A stretch of 64,000 nucleotides of DNA, from NCBI GenBank assembly GCA_019054805.1, contig JAHQIY010000008.1, positions 2,589,501 through 2,653,500 on the forward strand, read 5' to 3'. Under the pieces are notes generated by a model, which did no database searches, had not been told where the DNA came from, and worked only from the letters and a program-made list of their open reading frames with translations. The translations under genes and the position numbers were made by a program. Below are positions 1 through 13,600 of this stretch, piece by piece (position 1 is the stretch's first letter; each line of letters starts with the position of its first letter). This DNA comes from Brachionus manjavacas. Its lineage: Eukaryota; Rotifera; Eurotatoria; Ploima; Brachionidae.

Positions 1-3000
1 AGGCAGTTTAAAAGATAAATGAATTTTAGAATCTAGAGAAAAAAGGCTGTGAATTCTCTCAATTTTAATTTTATATCATTCCTGGTTCATCATTTTTTCT
101 AAATAATTTTTATAACAAAATAAACAAAAGATTTTTGGCCGCCTGTTATGAATGAAGCACATTGTTGCATTGAAAATCATTAAAAAAAAAGAGAAATTTT
201 ATATTATTTGTCTATTTTCTTGATACTTTTATTCAAAATTTAAAAAAAGCTTTCTAAAATTCTTTAAAACAATATGATTCTAAATTTTTTTAAGGGAATA
301 GATTAAGCAAGTATGAGTTAGATTCGTGTCAGATGGAAAATGAAAAATTACAGAATGAAGGTAAATTAAATTAAAAAAATTAGAGAACAATTATATGTAT
401 TCTAAAATTTTAAAAACAAGTCATTTTTTATTATCAGTATCTTACCTTTTTTCTTATCATTTTGAGAACAATCTATGTCGCAGGTAGGGTAAATTAATTG
501 CCCAGAGAAAACTAAATTGAAAAGGCAGTTTAAAAGATAAATGAATTTTAGAATCTAGAGAAAAAAGGCTGTGAATTCTCTCAATTTTAATTTTATATCA
601 TTCCTGGTTCATCATTTTTTTCTAAATAATTTTTATAACAAAATAAACAAAAGATTTTTGGCCACCTGTTATGAATGAAGCACATTGTTGCATTGAAAAT
701 CATTAAAAAAAAAGAGAAATTTTATATTATTTGTCTATTTTCTTGATACTTTTATTCAAAATTTAAAAAAGCTTTCTAAAATACTTTAAAACAATATGAT
801 TCTAAATTTTTTTAAGGGAATAGATTAAGCAAGTATGAGTTAGATTCGTGTCAGATGGAAAATGAAAAATTACAGAATGAAGGTAAATTAAATTAAAAAA
901 TTAGAGAACAATTATATGTATTCTAAAATTTTAAAAAACAAGTCATTTTTTATTATCAGTATCTTACCTTTTTTCTTATCATTTTGAGAACAATCTATGT
1001 CGCAGGTAGGGTAAATTAATTGCCCAGAGAAAACTAAATTGAAAAGGCAGTTTAAAAGATAAATGAATTTTTAGAATCTAGAGAAAAAAGGCTGTGAATT
1101 CTCTCAATTTTAATTTTATATCATTCCTGGTTCATCATTTTTTTCTAAATAATTTTTATAACAAAATAAACAAAAGATTTTTGGCCGCCTGTTATGAATG
1201 AAGCACATTGTTGCATTGAAAATCATTAAAAAAAAAAAGAGAAATTTTATATTATTTGTCAATTTTCTTGATACTTTTATTCAAAATTTAAAAAAAGCTT
1301 TCTAAAATTCTTTAAAACAATATGATTCTAAATTTTTTTTAAGGGAATAGATTAAGCAAGTATGAGATAGATTCGTGTCAGATGGAAAATGAAAAATTAC
1401 AGAATGAAGGTAAATTAAATTAAAAAAATTAGAGAACAATTATATGTATTCTAAAATTTTAAAAACAAGTCATTTTTTATTATCAGTATCTTACCTTTTT
1501 TCTTATCATTTTGAGAACAATCTATGTCGCAGGTAGGGTAAATTAATTGCCCAGAGAAAACTAAATTGAAAAGGCAGTTTAAAAGATAAATGAATTTTAG
1601 AATCTAGAGAAAAAAGGCTGTGAATTCTCTCAATTTTAATTTTATATCATTCCTGGTTCATCATTTTTTTCTAAATAATTTTTATAACAAAATAAACAAA
1701 AGATTTTTGGCCAACTGTTTTGAATGAAGCACATTGTTGCATTGAAAATCATTAAAAAAAAAGAGAAATTTTATATTATTTGTCTATTTTCTTGATACTT
1801 TTATTCAAAATTTAAAAAAAGCTTTCTAAAATTCTTTAAAACAATATGATTCTAAATTTTTTTAAGGGAATAGATTAAGCAAGTATGAGTTAGATTCGTG
1901 TCAGATGGAAAATGAAAAATTACAGAATGAAGGTAAATTAAATTAAAAAAAATTAGAGAACAATTATATGTATTCTAAAATTTTAAAAACAAGTCATTTT
2001 TTATTATCAGTATCTTACCTTTTTCTTATCATTTTGAGAACAATCTATGTCGCAGGTAGGGTAAATTAATTGCCCAGAGAAAACTAAATTGAAAAGGCAG
2101 TTTAAAAGATAAATGAATTTTAGAATCTAGAGAAAAAAGGCTGTGAATTCTCTCAATTTTAATTTTATATCATTCTTGGTTCTTCATTTTTTTCTAAATA
2201 ATTTTTATAACAAAATAAACAAAAGATTTTTGGCCACCTGTTATGAATGAAGCACATTGTTGCATTGAAAATCATTAAAAAAAAAAGTAAAATTTTATAT
2301 TATTTGTCTATTTTCTTGATACTTTTATTCAAAATTTAAAAAAAGCTTTCTAAAATTCTTTAAAACAATATGATTCTAAATTTTTTTAAGGGAATAGATT
2401 AAGCAAGTATGAGTTAGATTCGTGTCAGATGGAAAATGAAAAATTACAGAATGAAGGTAAATTAAATTAAAAAAATTAGAGAACAATTATATGTATTCTA
2501 AAATTTTAAAAACAAGTCATTTTTTATTATCAGTATCTTACCTTTTTTCTTATCATTTTGAGAACAATCTATGTCGCAGGTAGGGTAAATTAATTGCCCA
2601 GAGAAAACTAAATTGAAAAGGCAGTTTAAAAGATAAATGAATTTTAGAATCTAGAGAAAAAAGGCTGTGAATTCTCTCAATTTTAATTTTATATCATTCT
2701 TGGTTCATCATTTTTTTCTAAATAATTTTTATAACAAAATAAACAAAAGATTTTTGGCCACCTGTTATGAATGAAGCACATTGTTGCATTGAAAATCATT
2801 AAAAAAAAAAGAGAAATTTTATATTATTTGTCTATTTTCTTGATACTTTTATTCAAAATTTTAAAAAAAGCTTTCTAAAATTCTTTAAAACAATATGATT
2901 CTAAATTTTTTTTAAGGGAATAGATTAAGCAAGTATGAGTTAGATTCGTGTCAGATGGAAAATGAAAAATTACAGAATGAAGGTAAATTAAATTAAAAAA

Positions 3001-4656
3001 ATTAGAGAACAATTATATGTATTCTAAAATTTTAAAAACAAGTCATTTTTTATTATCAGTATCTTACCTTTTTTCTTATCATTTTGAGAACAATCTATGT
3101 CGCAGGTAGGGTAAATTAATTGCCCAGAGAAAACTAAATTGAAAAGGCAGTTTAAAAGATAAATGAATTTTAGAATCTAGAGAAAAAAGGCTGTGAATTC
3201 TCTCAATTTTAATTTTATATCATTCCTGGTTCATCATTTTTTTCTAAATAATTTTTATAACAAAATAAACAAAAGATTTTTGGCCGCCTGTTATGAATGA
3301 AGCACATTGTTGCATTGAAAATCATTAAAAAAAAAGAGAAATTTTATATTATTTGTCTATTTTCTTGATACTTTTATTCAAAATTTAAAAAAAGCTTTCT
3401 AAAATTCTTTAAAACAATATGATTCTAAATTTTTTTAAGGGAATAGATTAAGCAAGTATGAGTTAGATTCGTGTCAGATGGAAAATGAAAAATTACAGAA
3501 TGAAGGTAAATTAAATTAAAAAAATTAGAGAACAATTATATGTATTCTAAAATTTTAAAAACAAGTCATTTTTTATTATCAGTATCTTACCTTTTTTCTT
3601 TTCATTTTGAGAACAATCTATGTCGCAGGTAGGGTAAATTAATTGCCCAGAGAAAACTAAATTGAAAAGGCAGTTTAAAAGATAAATGAATTTTAGAATC
3701 TAGAGAAAAAGGCTGTGAATTCTCTCAATTTTAATTTTATATCATTCTTGGTTCATCATTTTTTTCTAAATAATTTTTATAACAAAATAAACAAAAGATT
3801 TTTGGCCACCTGTTATGAATGAAGCACATTGTTGCATTGAAAATCATTAAAAAAAAAGAGAAATTTTATATTATTTGTCTATTTTCTTGATACTTTTATT
3901 CAAAATTTAAAAAAAGCTTTCTAAAATTCTTTAAAACAATATGATTCTAAATTTTTTTAAGGGAATAGATTAAGCAAGTATGAGATAGATTCGTGTCAGA
4001 TGGAAAATGAAAAATTACAGAATGAAGGTAAATTAAATTAAAAAAATTAGAGAACAATTATATGTATTCTAAAATTTTAAAAACAAGTCATTTTTTATTA
4101 TCAGTATCTTACCTTTTTTCTTATCATTTTGAGAACAATCTATGTCGCAGGTAGGGTAAATTAATTGCCCAGAGAAAACTAAATTGAAAAGGCAGTTTAA
4201 AAGATAAATGAATTTTAGAATCTAGAGAAAAAAGGCTGTGAATTCTCTCAATTTTAATTTTATATCATTCCTGGTTCATCATTTTTTTCTAAATAATTTT
4301 TATAACAAAATAAACAAAAGATTTTTGGCCGCCTGTTATGAATGAAGCACATTGTTGCATTGAAAATCATTAAAAAAAAAAAGAGAAATTTTATATTATT
4401 TGTCTATTTTCTTGATACTTTTATTCAAAATTTTAAAAAAAGCTTTCTAAAATTCTTTAAAACAATATGATTCTAAATTTTTTTTAAGGGAATAGATTAA
4501 GCAAGTATGAGATAGATTCGTGTCAGATGGAAAATGAAAAATTACAGAATGAAGGTAAATTAAATTAAAAAAATTAGAGAACAATTATATGTATTCTAAA
4601 ATTTTAAAAACAAGTCATTTTTTATTATCAGTATCTTACCTTTTTTCTTATCATTT
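1..4656 (+). repeat. Tandem array of ~523-bp exon-bearing units, left part
   Basis: Nearly identical units of 522-527 bp start (at the aggcagttta motif) near 1, 523, 1045, 1572, 2095, 2619, 3145, 3668 and 4190. The last is cut by a LINE. Differences are mostly lengths of A or T runs plus a few substitutions, such as gccgcc/gccacc/gccaac and tgtctatt/tgtcaatt. Every unit contains one 66-nt segment bounded by a tttttttaag acceptor and a gaag|gtaaat donor. These mini-exons are at 295-360, 817-882, 1344-1409, 1867-1932, 2391-2456, 2917-2982, 3440-3505, 3962-4027 and 4489-4554. The array is already in progress at base 1, so its true left end is outside the window. Confidence 0.97.
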
Positions 4657-7600
4657 AATTAATTGTAAAATTGAAATTGAAAAGAACACACCAAAATATA
4701 AGCACACGTAAGCCAAAAGTAAGAAAAAAAAGCACAAGTAAGCCAAAATAAAATAAAAAGCACGCAGTTTTTGTCAAATGGACTCAAATTTTTTCTTGAA
4801 ACAAACTGGCCAACGTTTGGACAGGGAACCGTATCTGGGCATTCAAAAACTTTGCATGAATGGTGCGGTAATATTTCGAAATTCGTCCTGGAGCTTTCAA
4901 ATCATGTGAAACATCTAGAGGAAAGAGAAATTGAGAAAGACATTGAAATAAACAAACTGAAATCTGAATTGGCAGCAGCAAATAAAACAGCAAACTCATC
5001 CAACATCAGTAGTCAGTGGGTTCAAGTTGTAAAACAAGGGACAAAAAATGCAAAAACCAGCCGACCAGATAGCTGTAGCAAATGCAACCATCAGCGAAAT
5101 GAATGAAAGAATCAAAAGAAAAAAATGTGATCATTTATGGTGTGCCAGAATCAAAGAAAGAGATTCTAACAGACAGGAGGGCAGAAGATGAAGAAAAAAT
5201 CAAACAAATTTTGACCACTATTGGGAAAGGTGATGTCAAGCCAGCGTATTCAAGACGCTTGAGATCGAAAGACCAAAGTAAACCAGGCCCAATTCTAGTA
5301 GAACTCAAAGAAGAAGCAAACAGAAATCCACTACTACTAGCAGCCAAAAAGTTGCGAGATTCAAATAATTTCAAATCTATTTATCTTAGTCCAGATTTGA
5401 CTGAAACCGAAAGAGCTTTAGACTATGAATTGAGGAAACAAAGAAACGAAGCAAATAATGGTCTTTCACAAGACTCGCCCTTTCGATATGGCATCCGTGG
5501 AAATCAGATCGTCAAATTCAAGAAGCAATAATCGTTCATCAAAAGCGTCATCACGTGTGGATAATCTCGAATCTTTAAAATGTATGTATTTAAATGCTAC
5601 TTCCTTGGACAATAAACTTGATGAATTCAGTGTTGTTATTGAAACATATAGCCCACAAATTGTGGCAGTTAGTGAGACTTGGTTTAAGAGCAACTCAAAT
5701 GCAAACATTAAAGGATACAATTTGTACAGAAAGGACAGAAGTGATGGACGCAGAGGCGGGGGTGTATGTCTCTACATTGATGAAAATATCGATTCATTTG
5801 AATTAAATGATGCAGGTTTTAATTTAAGTAAAATAGAACAAATTTGGGTAGTTGTTAACTTTAACTGTGAAAAGTATTTAGTTGGCTGTCTTTACAGGCC
5901 AAACGATTTTGTTGATATGAACGATTTTGATTTAGTCTTCAAACAAGCTAAAGACTATGTGGATGAAAGAGGTTTTAAGGATATTCTAATAATGGGTGAC
6001 TTTAACTTTCCATCAATCATCTGGTCAAATGGCTGTGTTTCAGAAATCTTAAACGAAAATGGCATTGAACATAAATTCAGCGAAACGCTAAGCGACACTT
6101 TTTATATCAGCATGTAAATATTCCTACATTTCAAATGTCAAACGAAAAAGCTGTCAACACTTTGGATTTGATTTTCACGACTCAGTCTGGCAGTGTGTAT
6201 GCAATCGATACAAAATTTGTGCTTGGTAACATTAATAAAGGACATCTGGTTATCTTTTTCAATTTTGTACTCAAAAACAAGGTTAGTAAGGAATCATATA
6301 TTATTGAAAAATTTCTTTATAGTAAAGCTGACTTTGAAAAAATTTCTGATTTTTTATCAAATATTGATTGGGTGCACTTATTTGAGAATTTAAATATTCA
6401 GGAAATGTACAATGAGTTTATTTTCTATGTCAGCGAAGCTAGTAATCGATTCATTCCAGTAACGGATGGCTCTAAAAAGAAAAGTATCTCAAAACCTTGG
6501 ATAAAAGATGATCTCAAGATCTTAATTAGGAATAAGAAAAATCTAAGATACAGGAACTGTTCATGTAACTGGAAGGATATGAATCTTTATAATGATTACA
6601 AAAGTATCTGTAAATTAGTTTCTTCGGAAATAAAAAGAGCCAGACTCACTTATGAACAAAATTTAGTAGATAAAGCTAAGAAGAATCCAAAATTATTATA
6701 CAAATATCTAAATGATCAACAAGTAATCAGAGAATCAATCAAAGCATTAAAGAAGTCAAACAATGAATTAACGCAAGAACCGAAAGAGATATCAAATCTA
6801 CTAAATAAATGTTTTCAAGATGTTTTTGTTATTGAACAAGATGGGGAGCTTCCACCTTTTGTAGCTGAACTAAATGAAAACTGTTCAGAATATATTGACA
6901 TTGAACCAAATGATATTAGTTATGAAGTGGTTTATAAAAAATTACAAGACCTTAATCAAAATAAATCATGTGGTGTAGACAAGCTTCATCCGCTATTGCT
7001 AAAAAACTGTGCAGAAGCCTTTACTGTTCCTTTAACTTTAATTTTCAGAAAGTCTTTATCTAATAGTCAGCTTCCAATACAATTCAGATCAGCAAATATT
7101 ACTCCATTGTTTAAAAAAGGTGATAAATCAACGGCCAGCAATTATCGTCCCGTGTCTTTAACTTCAATTCCGTGCAAAATAATGGAAAGCATAATAAGAA
7201 CCAAAATGGAAGACTATCTTTATAAGAACAATATTATATCTAAAGAACAGCATGGATTTGTCAGGAAAAAGTCATGTACATCTAATCTTATGGAAACTCT
7301 AGATTTCATCTCAATGAGTCTAGACAAAAGTATTCCTGTTGATGTAATTCTGCTAGATTTTGCGAAAGCATTTGATACTGTTCCGCACAGACGACTAATA
7401 GCTAAATTGAAAGCGTATGGCTTTGATGGTCTGACACTAAAATGGATTGAAGCTTTCTTGAAAAATAGAAGACAACGAGTTGTTCAAGGTGAAATTTTGT
7501 CGGATTGGGTTGAGATTTTTAGCGGTGTACCACAAGGATCAGTGATTGGTCCACTTTTGTTCGTTTTGTATATCAATGATCTACCAAAAGGAATAGAGAA

Positions 7601-10600
7601 TATTGTCAAAATGTATGCAGATGATACAAAAATATTCTCGCAAACGGTATCAGAAATATGCGCAGTGAAAATTCAATCAGATTTAGATTTAATTTTCAAG
7701 TGGACTCAAGATTGGCTTCTTCTCTTCAACACATCAAAATGTGTGGTTATGCATTACGGTCATAAAAACAAAGAATTCACTTATTCTATTAATGGTAAAC
7801 AGTTATCAACGTCTGAAACCGAAAGAGATCTTGGAGTTATCTTCAATACAAATCTCAAATGGAAAAACCAAGTGATAGAGGCTACAAACAAAGCAAATCA
7901 AATGTTGGGTCGCATCAGGAAATCATTCGCTCGTTTTGATTGTAAGTTATTTAGATCATTGTATTTAACTTTTGTTCGTCCTCTTTTGGAATTTGCTGTG
8001 CCTGTATGGTCTCCATTTCTTAAGTCGGATTGTGAGAATCTTGAGAGGATTCAACGCAGAGCTACGAAATTTGTTTCTTCAATTAGAAACAAACCGTATG
8101 AAAGCAGATTGAAGGCTTTAAACATTCCAAATCTGGTGGAAAGAAGAAAAAGAGGTGATCTAATTCAATTATACAAGTTCATGCATGGAATAGAATTGGT
8201 TGAAAAAAGCAACAATTTTAATGTCACCAAAATCCAAGGAAGAGGTCACTGCTTCAAATATCACAAAGAAATTTCGAGGCTCCAACATAGAGATAACTCT
8301 TTTTTCAACAGAACCGCTAACATATGGAACTCACTGCCAAATCAATTAGTTGAAGCCCCTAATGTTAACAGCTTTAAAGCAGGCATTGATTGTTGGATGA
8401 GCAGCAATCAATCACATCAGCTGTCATAGTGTGCCTTATCAGCACACTCGCTGGCTAGCCAGCTACAGTCAAAACTACTACTACTACTATTTTGAGAACA
8501 ATCTATGTCGCAGGTAGGGTAAATTAATTGCCCAGAGAAAACTAAATTGAAAAGGCAGTTTAAAAGATAAATGAATTTTAGAATCTAGAGAAAAAAGGCT
8601 GTGAATTCTCTCAATTTTAATTTTATATCATTCTTGGTTCTTCATTTTTTCTAAATAATTTTTATAACAAAATAAACAAAAGATTTTTGGCCAACTGTTA
8701 TGAATGAAGCACATTGTTGCATTGAAAATCATTAAAAAAAAGAGAAATTTTATATTATTTGTCTATTTTCTTGATACTTTTATTCAAAATTTAAAAAAAG
8801 CTTTCTAAAATTCTTTAAAACAATATGATTCTAAATTTTTTTAAGGGAATAGATTAAGCAAGTATGAGTTAGATTCGTGTCAGATGGAAAATGAAAAATT
8901 ACAGAATGAAGGTAAATTAAATTAAAAAAATTAGAGAACAATTATATGTATTCTAAAATTTCAAAAAACGAGTCATTTTTTATTTGCAGTATCTTACCTT
9001 TTTTCTTATCATTTTGAGAACAATCTATGTCGCAGGTAGGGTAAATTAATTGCCCAGAGAAAACTAAATTGAAAAGGCAGTTTAAAAGATAAATGAATTT
9101 TAGAATCTAGAGAAAAAAGGCTGTGAATTCTCTCAATTTTAATTTTATATCATTCTTGGTTCTTCATTTTTTTCTAAATAATTTTTATAACAAAATAAAC
9201 AAAAGATTTTTGGCCGCCTGTTATGAATGAAGCACATTGTTGCATTGAAAATCATTATAAAAAAAGAGAAATTTTATATTATTTGTCAATTTTCTTGATA
9301 CTTTTATTCAAAATTTAAAAAAAGCTTTCTAAAATTCTTTAAAACAATATGATTCTAAATTTTTTTAAGGGAATAGATTAAGCAAGTATGAGTTAGATTC
9401 GTGTCAGATGGAAAATGAAAAATTACAGAATGAAGGTAAATTAAATTAAAAAAATTAGAGAACAATTATATGTATTCTAAAATTTTAAAAACAAGTCATT
9501 TTTTATTATCAGTATCTTACCTTTTTTCTTATCATTTTGAGAACAATCTATGTCGCAGGTAGGGTAAATTAATTGCCCAGAGAAAACTAAATTGAAAAGG
9601 CAGTTTAAAAGATAAATGAATTTTAGAATCTAGAGAAAAAGGCTGTGAATTCTCTCAATTTTAATTTTATATCATTCTTGGTTCATCATTTTTTTCTAAA
9701 TAATTTTTATAACAAAATAAACAAAAGATTTTTGGCCGCCTGTTATGAATGAAGCACATTGTTGCATTGAAAATCATTAAAAAAAAAAAAGAGAAATTTT
9801 ATATTATTTGTCTATTTTCTTGATACTTTTATTCAAAATTTAAAAAAAGCTTTCTAAAATTCTTTAAAACAATATGATTCTAAATTTTTTTAAGGGAATA
9901 GATTAAGCAAGTATGAGTTAGATTCGTGTCAGATGGAAAATGAAAAATTACAGAATGAAGGTAAATTAAATTAAAAAAATTAGAGAACAATTATATGTAT
10001 TCTAAAATTTTAAAAACAAGTCATTTTTTATTATCAGTATCTTACCTTTTTTCTTTTCATTTTGAGAACAATCTATGTCGCAGGTAGGGTAAATTAATTG
10101 CCCAGAGAAAACTAAATTGAAAAGGCAGTTTAAAAGATAAATGAATTTTAGAATCTAGAGAAAAAAGGCTGTGAATTCTCTCAATTTTAATTTTATATCA
10201 TTCTTGGTTCATCATTTTTTTCTAAATAATTTTTATAACAAAATAAACAAAAGATTTTTGGCCACCTGTTATGAATGAAGCACATTGTTGCATTGAAAAT
10301 CATTAAAAAAAAAGAGAAATTTTATATTATTTGTCAATTTTCTTGATACTTTTATTCAAAATTTAAAAAAAGCTTTCTAAAATTCTTTAAAACAATATGA
10401 TTCTAAATTTTTTTTAAGGGAATAGATTAAGCAAGTATGAGTTAGATTCGTGTCAGATGGAAAATGAAAAATTACAGAATGAAGGTAAATTAAATTAAAA
10501 AAATTAGAGAACAATTATATGTATTCTAAAATTTTAAAAACAAGTCATTTTTTATTATCAGTATCTTACCTTTTTTCTTATCATTTTGAGAACAATCTAT

Positions 10601-13600
10601 GTCGCAGGTAGGGTAAATTAATTGCCCAGAGAAAACTAAATTGAAAAGGCAGTTTAAAAGATAAATGAATTTTAGAATCTAGAGAAAAAAGGCTGTGAAT
10701 TCTCTCAATTTTAATTTTATATCATTCTTGGTTCTTCATTTTTTTCTAAATAATTTTTATAACAAAATAAACAAAAGATTTTTGGCCACCTGTTATGAAT
10801 GAAGCACATTGTTGCATTGAAAATCATTAAAAAAAAGAGAAATTTTATATTATTTGTCAATTTTCTTGATACTTTTATTCAAAATTTAAAAAAGCTTTCT
10901 AAAATTCTTTAAAACAATATGATTCTAAATTTTTTTTAAGGGAATAGATTAAGCAAGTATGAGGTAGATTCGTGTCAGATGGAAAATGAAAAATTACAGA
11001 ATGAAGGTAAATTAAATTAAAAAAATTAGAGAACGATTATATGTATTCTAAAATTTTAAAAACAAGTCATTTTTTATTATCAGTATCTTACCTTTTTTCT
11101 TATCATTTTGAGAACAATCTATGTCGCAGGTAGGGTAAATTTATTGCCCAGAGAAAACTAAATTTAAAAGGCAGTTTAAAAGATAAATGAATTTTAGAAT
11201 CTAGAGAAAAAAGGCTGTGAATTCTCTCAATTTTAATTTTATATCATTCTTGGTTCATCATTTTTTTCTAAATAATTTTTATAACAAAATAAACAAAAGA
11301 TTTTTGGCCACCTGTTATGAATGAAGCACATTGTTGCATTGAAAATCATTAAAAAAAAAGAGAAATTTTATATTATTTGTCAATTTTCTTGATACTTTTA
11401 TTCAAAATTTAAAAAAAGCTTTCTAAAATTCTTTAAAACAATATGATTCTAAATTTTTTTTAAGGGAATAGATTAAGCAAGTATGAGTTAGATTCGTGTC
11501 AGATGGAAAATGAAAAATTACAGAATGAAGGTAAATTAAATTAAAAAAATTAGAGAACAATTATATGTATTCTAAAATTTTAAAAACAAGTCATTTTTTA
11601 TTATCAGTATCTTACCTTTTTTCTTATCATTTTGAGAACAATCTATGTCGCAGGTAGGGTAAATTAATTGCCCAGAGAAAACTAAATTGAAAAGGCAGTT
11701 TAAAAGATAAATGAATTTTAGAATCTAGAGAAAAAAGGCTGTGAATTCTCTCAATTTTAATTTTATATCATTCTTGGTTCTTCATTTTTTTCTAAATAAT
11801 TTTTATAACAAAATAAACAAAAGATTTTTGGCCACCTGTTATGAATGAAGCACATTGTTGCATTGAAAATCATTAAAAAAAAAGAGAAATTTTATATTAT
11901 TTGTCTATTTTCTTGATACTTTTATTCAAAATTTAAAAAAGCTTTCTAAAATTCTTTAAAACAATATGATTCTAAATTTTTTTAAGGGAATAGATTAAGC
12001 AAGTATGAGTTAGATTCGTGTCAGATGGAAAATGAAAAATTACAGAATGAAGGTAAATTAAATTAAAAAAATTAGAGAACAATTATATGTATTCTAAAAT
12101 TTTAAAAACAAGTCATTTTTTATTATCAGTATCTTACCTTTTTTCTTATCATTTTGAGAACAATCTATGTCGCAGGTAGGGTAAATTAATTGCCCAGAGA
12201 AAACTAAATTGAAAAGGCAGTTTAAAAGATAAATGAATTTTAGAATCTAGAGAAAAAAGGCTGTGAATTCTCTCAATTTTAATTTTATATCATTCTTGGT
12301 TCTTCATTTTTTTCTAAATAATTTTTATAACAAAATAAACAAAAGATTTTTGGCCACCTGTTATGAATGAAGCACATTGTTGCATTGAAAATCATTAAAA
12401 AAAAAGAGAAATTTTATATTATTTGTCAATTTTCTTGATACTTTTATTCAAAATTTAAAAAAAGCTTTCTAAAATTCTTTAAAACAATATGATTCTAAAT
12501 TTTTTTTAAGGGAATAGATTAAGCAAGTATGAGTTAGATTCGTGTCAGATGGAAAATGAAAAATTACAGAATGAAGGTAAATTAAATTAAAAAAATTAGA
12601 GAACAATTATATGTATTCTAAAATTTTAAAAACAAGTCATTTTTTATTATCAGTATCTTACCTTTTTTCTTATCATTTTGAGAACAATCTATGTCGCAGG
12701 TAGGGTAAATTTATTGCCCAGAGAAAACTAAATTTAAAAGGCAGTTTAAAAGATAAATGAATTTTAGAATCTAGAGAAAAAAGGCTGTGAATTCTCTCAA
12801 TTTTAATTTTATATCATTCTTGGTTCATCATTTTTTTCTAAATAATTTTTATAACAAAATAAACAAAAGATTTTTGGCCACCTGTTATGAATGAAGCACA
12901 TTGTTGCATTGAAAATCATTAAAAAAAAAGAGAAATTTTATATTATTTGTCAATTTTCTTGATACTTTTATTCAAAATTTAAAAAAAGCTTTCTAAAATT
13001 CTTTAAAACAATATGATTCTAAATTTTTTTTAAGGGAATAGATTAAGCAAGTATGAGTTAGATTCGTGTCAGATGGAAAATGAAAAATTACAGAATGAAG
13101 GTAAATTAAATTAAAAAAATTAGAGAACAATTATATGTATTCTAAAATTTTAAAAACAAGTCATTTTTTATTATCAGTATCTTACCTTTTTTCTTATCAT
13201 TTTGAGAACAATCTATGTCGCAGGTAGGGTAAATTAATTGCCCAGAGAAAACTAAATTGAAAAGGCAGTTTAAAAGATAAATGAATTTTAGAATCTAGAG
13301 AAAAAAGGCTGTGAATTCTCTCAATTTTAATTTTATATCATTTATTTTATAAAATTCTTTAAAACAATATGATTCTAAATTTTTTTTAAGGCAATAGATA
13401 AAGCAAGTATGAGTTAGATTCGTGTCAGATTGAAAATGAAAAATTACAGAATGAAGGTAAATTAATTAAATAAATTGAATTTATAATATATATTTAATAA
13501 CAATTTAGCTGAAAAAATAGCTGACAAAATTCAAAGCCTTGAAAATCAAATTAAGATTTTCCTCGAGCAGGAGAGGTATTTCGAGATTGAAAATCAAATG

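Larger units (their letters stand above)
4657..8488 (+). mobile_element. Near full-length LINE (CR1/L2-like group), inserted in the exon array
   Basis: A non-LTR retrotransposon with a short 5' UTR containing two copies of an agcacRmgtaagccaaaa-type motif, ORF1, an overlapping ORF2 (endonuclease plus reverse transcriptase) and a short 3' UTR ending in an (ACT)n tail. The array reads tatcattttgag when uninterrupted; here it is split as tatcATTT / ATTTtgag, a 4-bp target duplication (4653-4656 and 8489-8492). It interrupts the intron after mini-exon 9 and lies in the same orientation as the putative host gene. Three single-base frame breaks in A or T runs (about 5,045, 5,120 and 6,100) mean it is not autonomous as written, or that these are sequence errors. 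Confidence 0.95.

Noticed and set aside
1-4656. CRISPR-like or simple satellite interpretation of the array
   Set aside because: Units are 523 bp with no short-repeat/spacer alternation, and the host is an animal. A purely non-coding satellite remains possible but does not explain the phase-matched splice sites.
5103-5106. ATGA overlap in the LINE ORF1 as programmed translational coupling
   Set aside because: The residues expected between the two pieces lie in the third frame, so two homopolymer indels explain it better.
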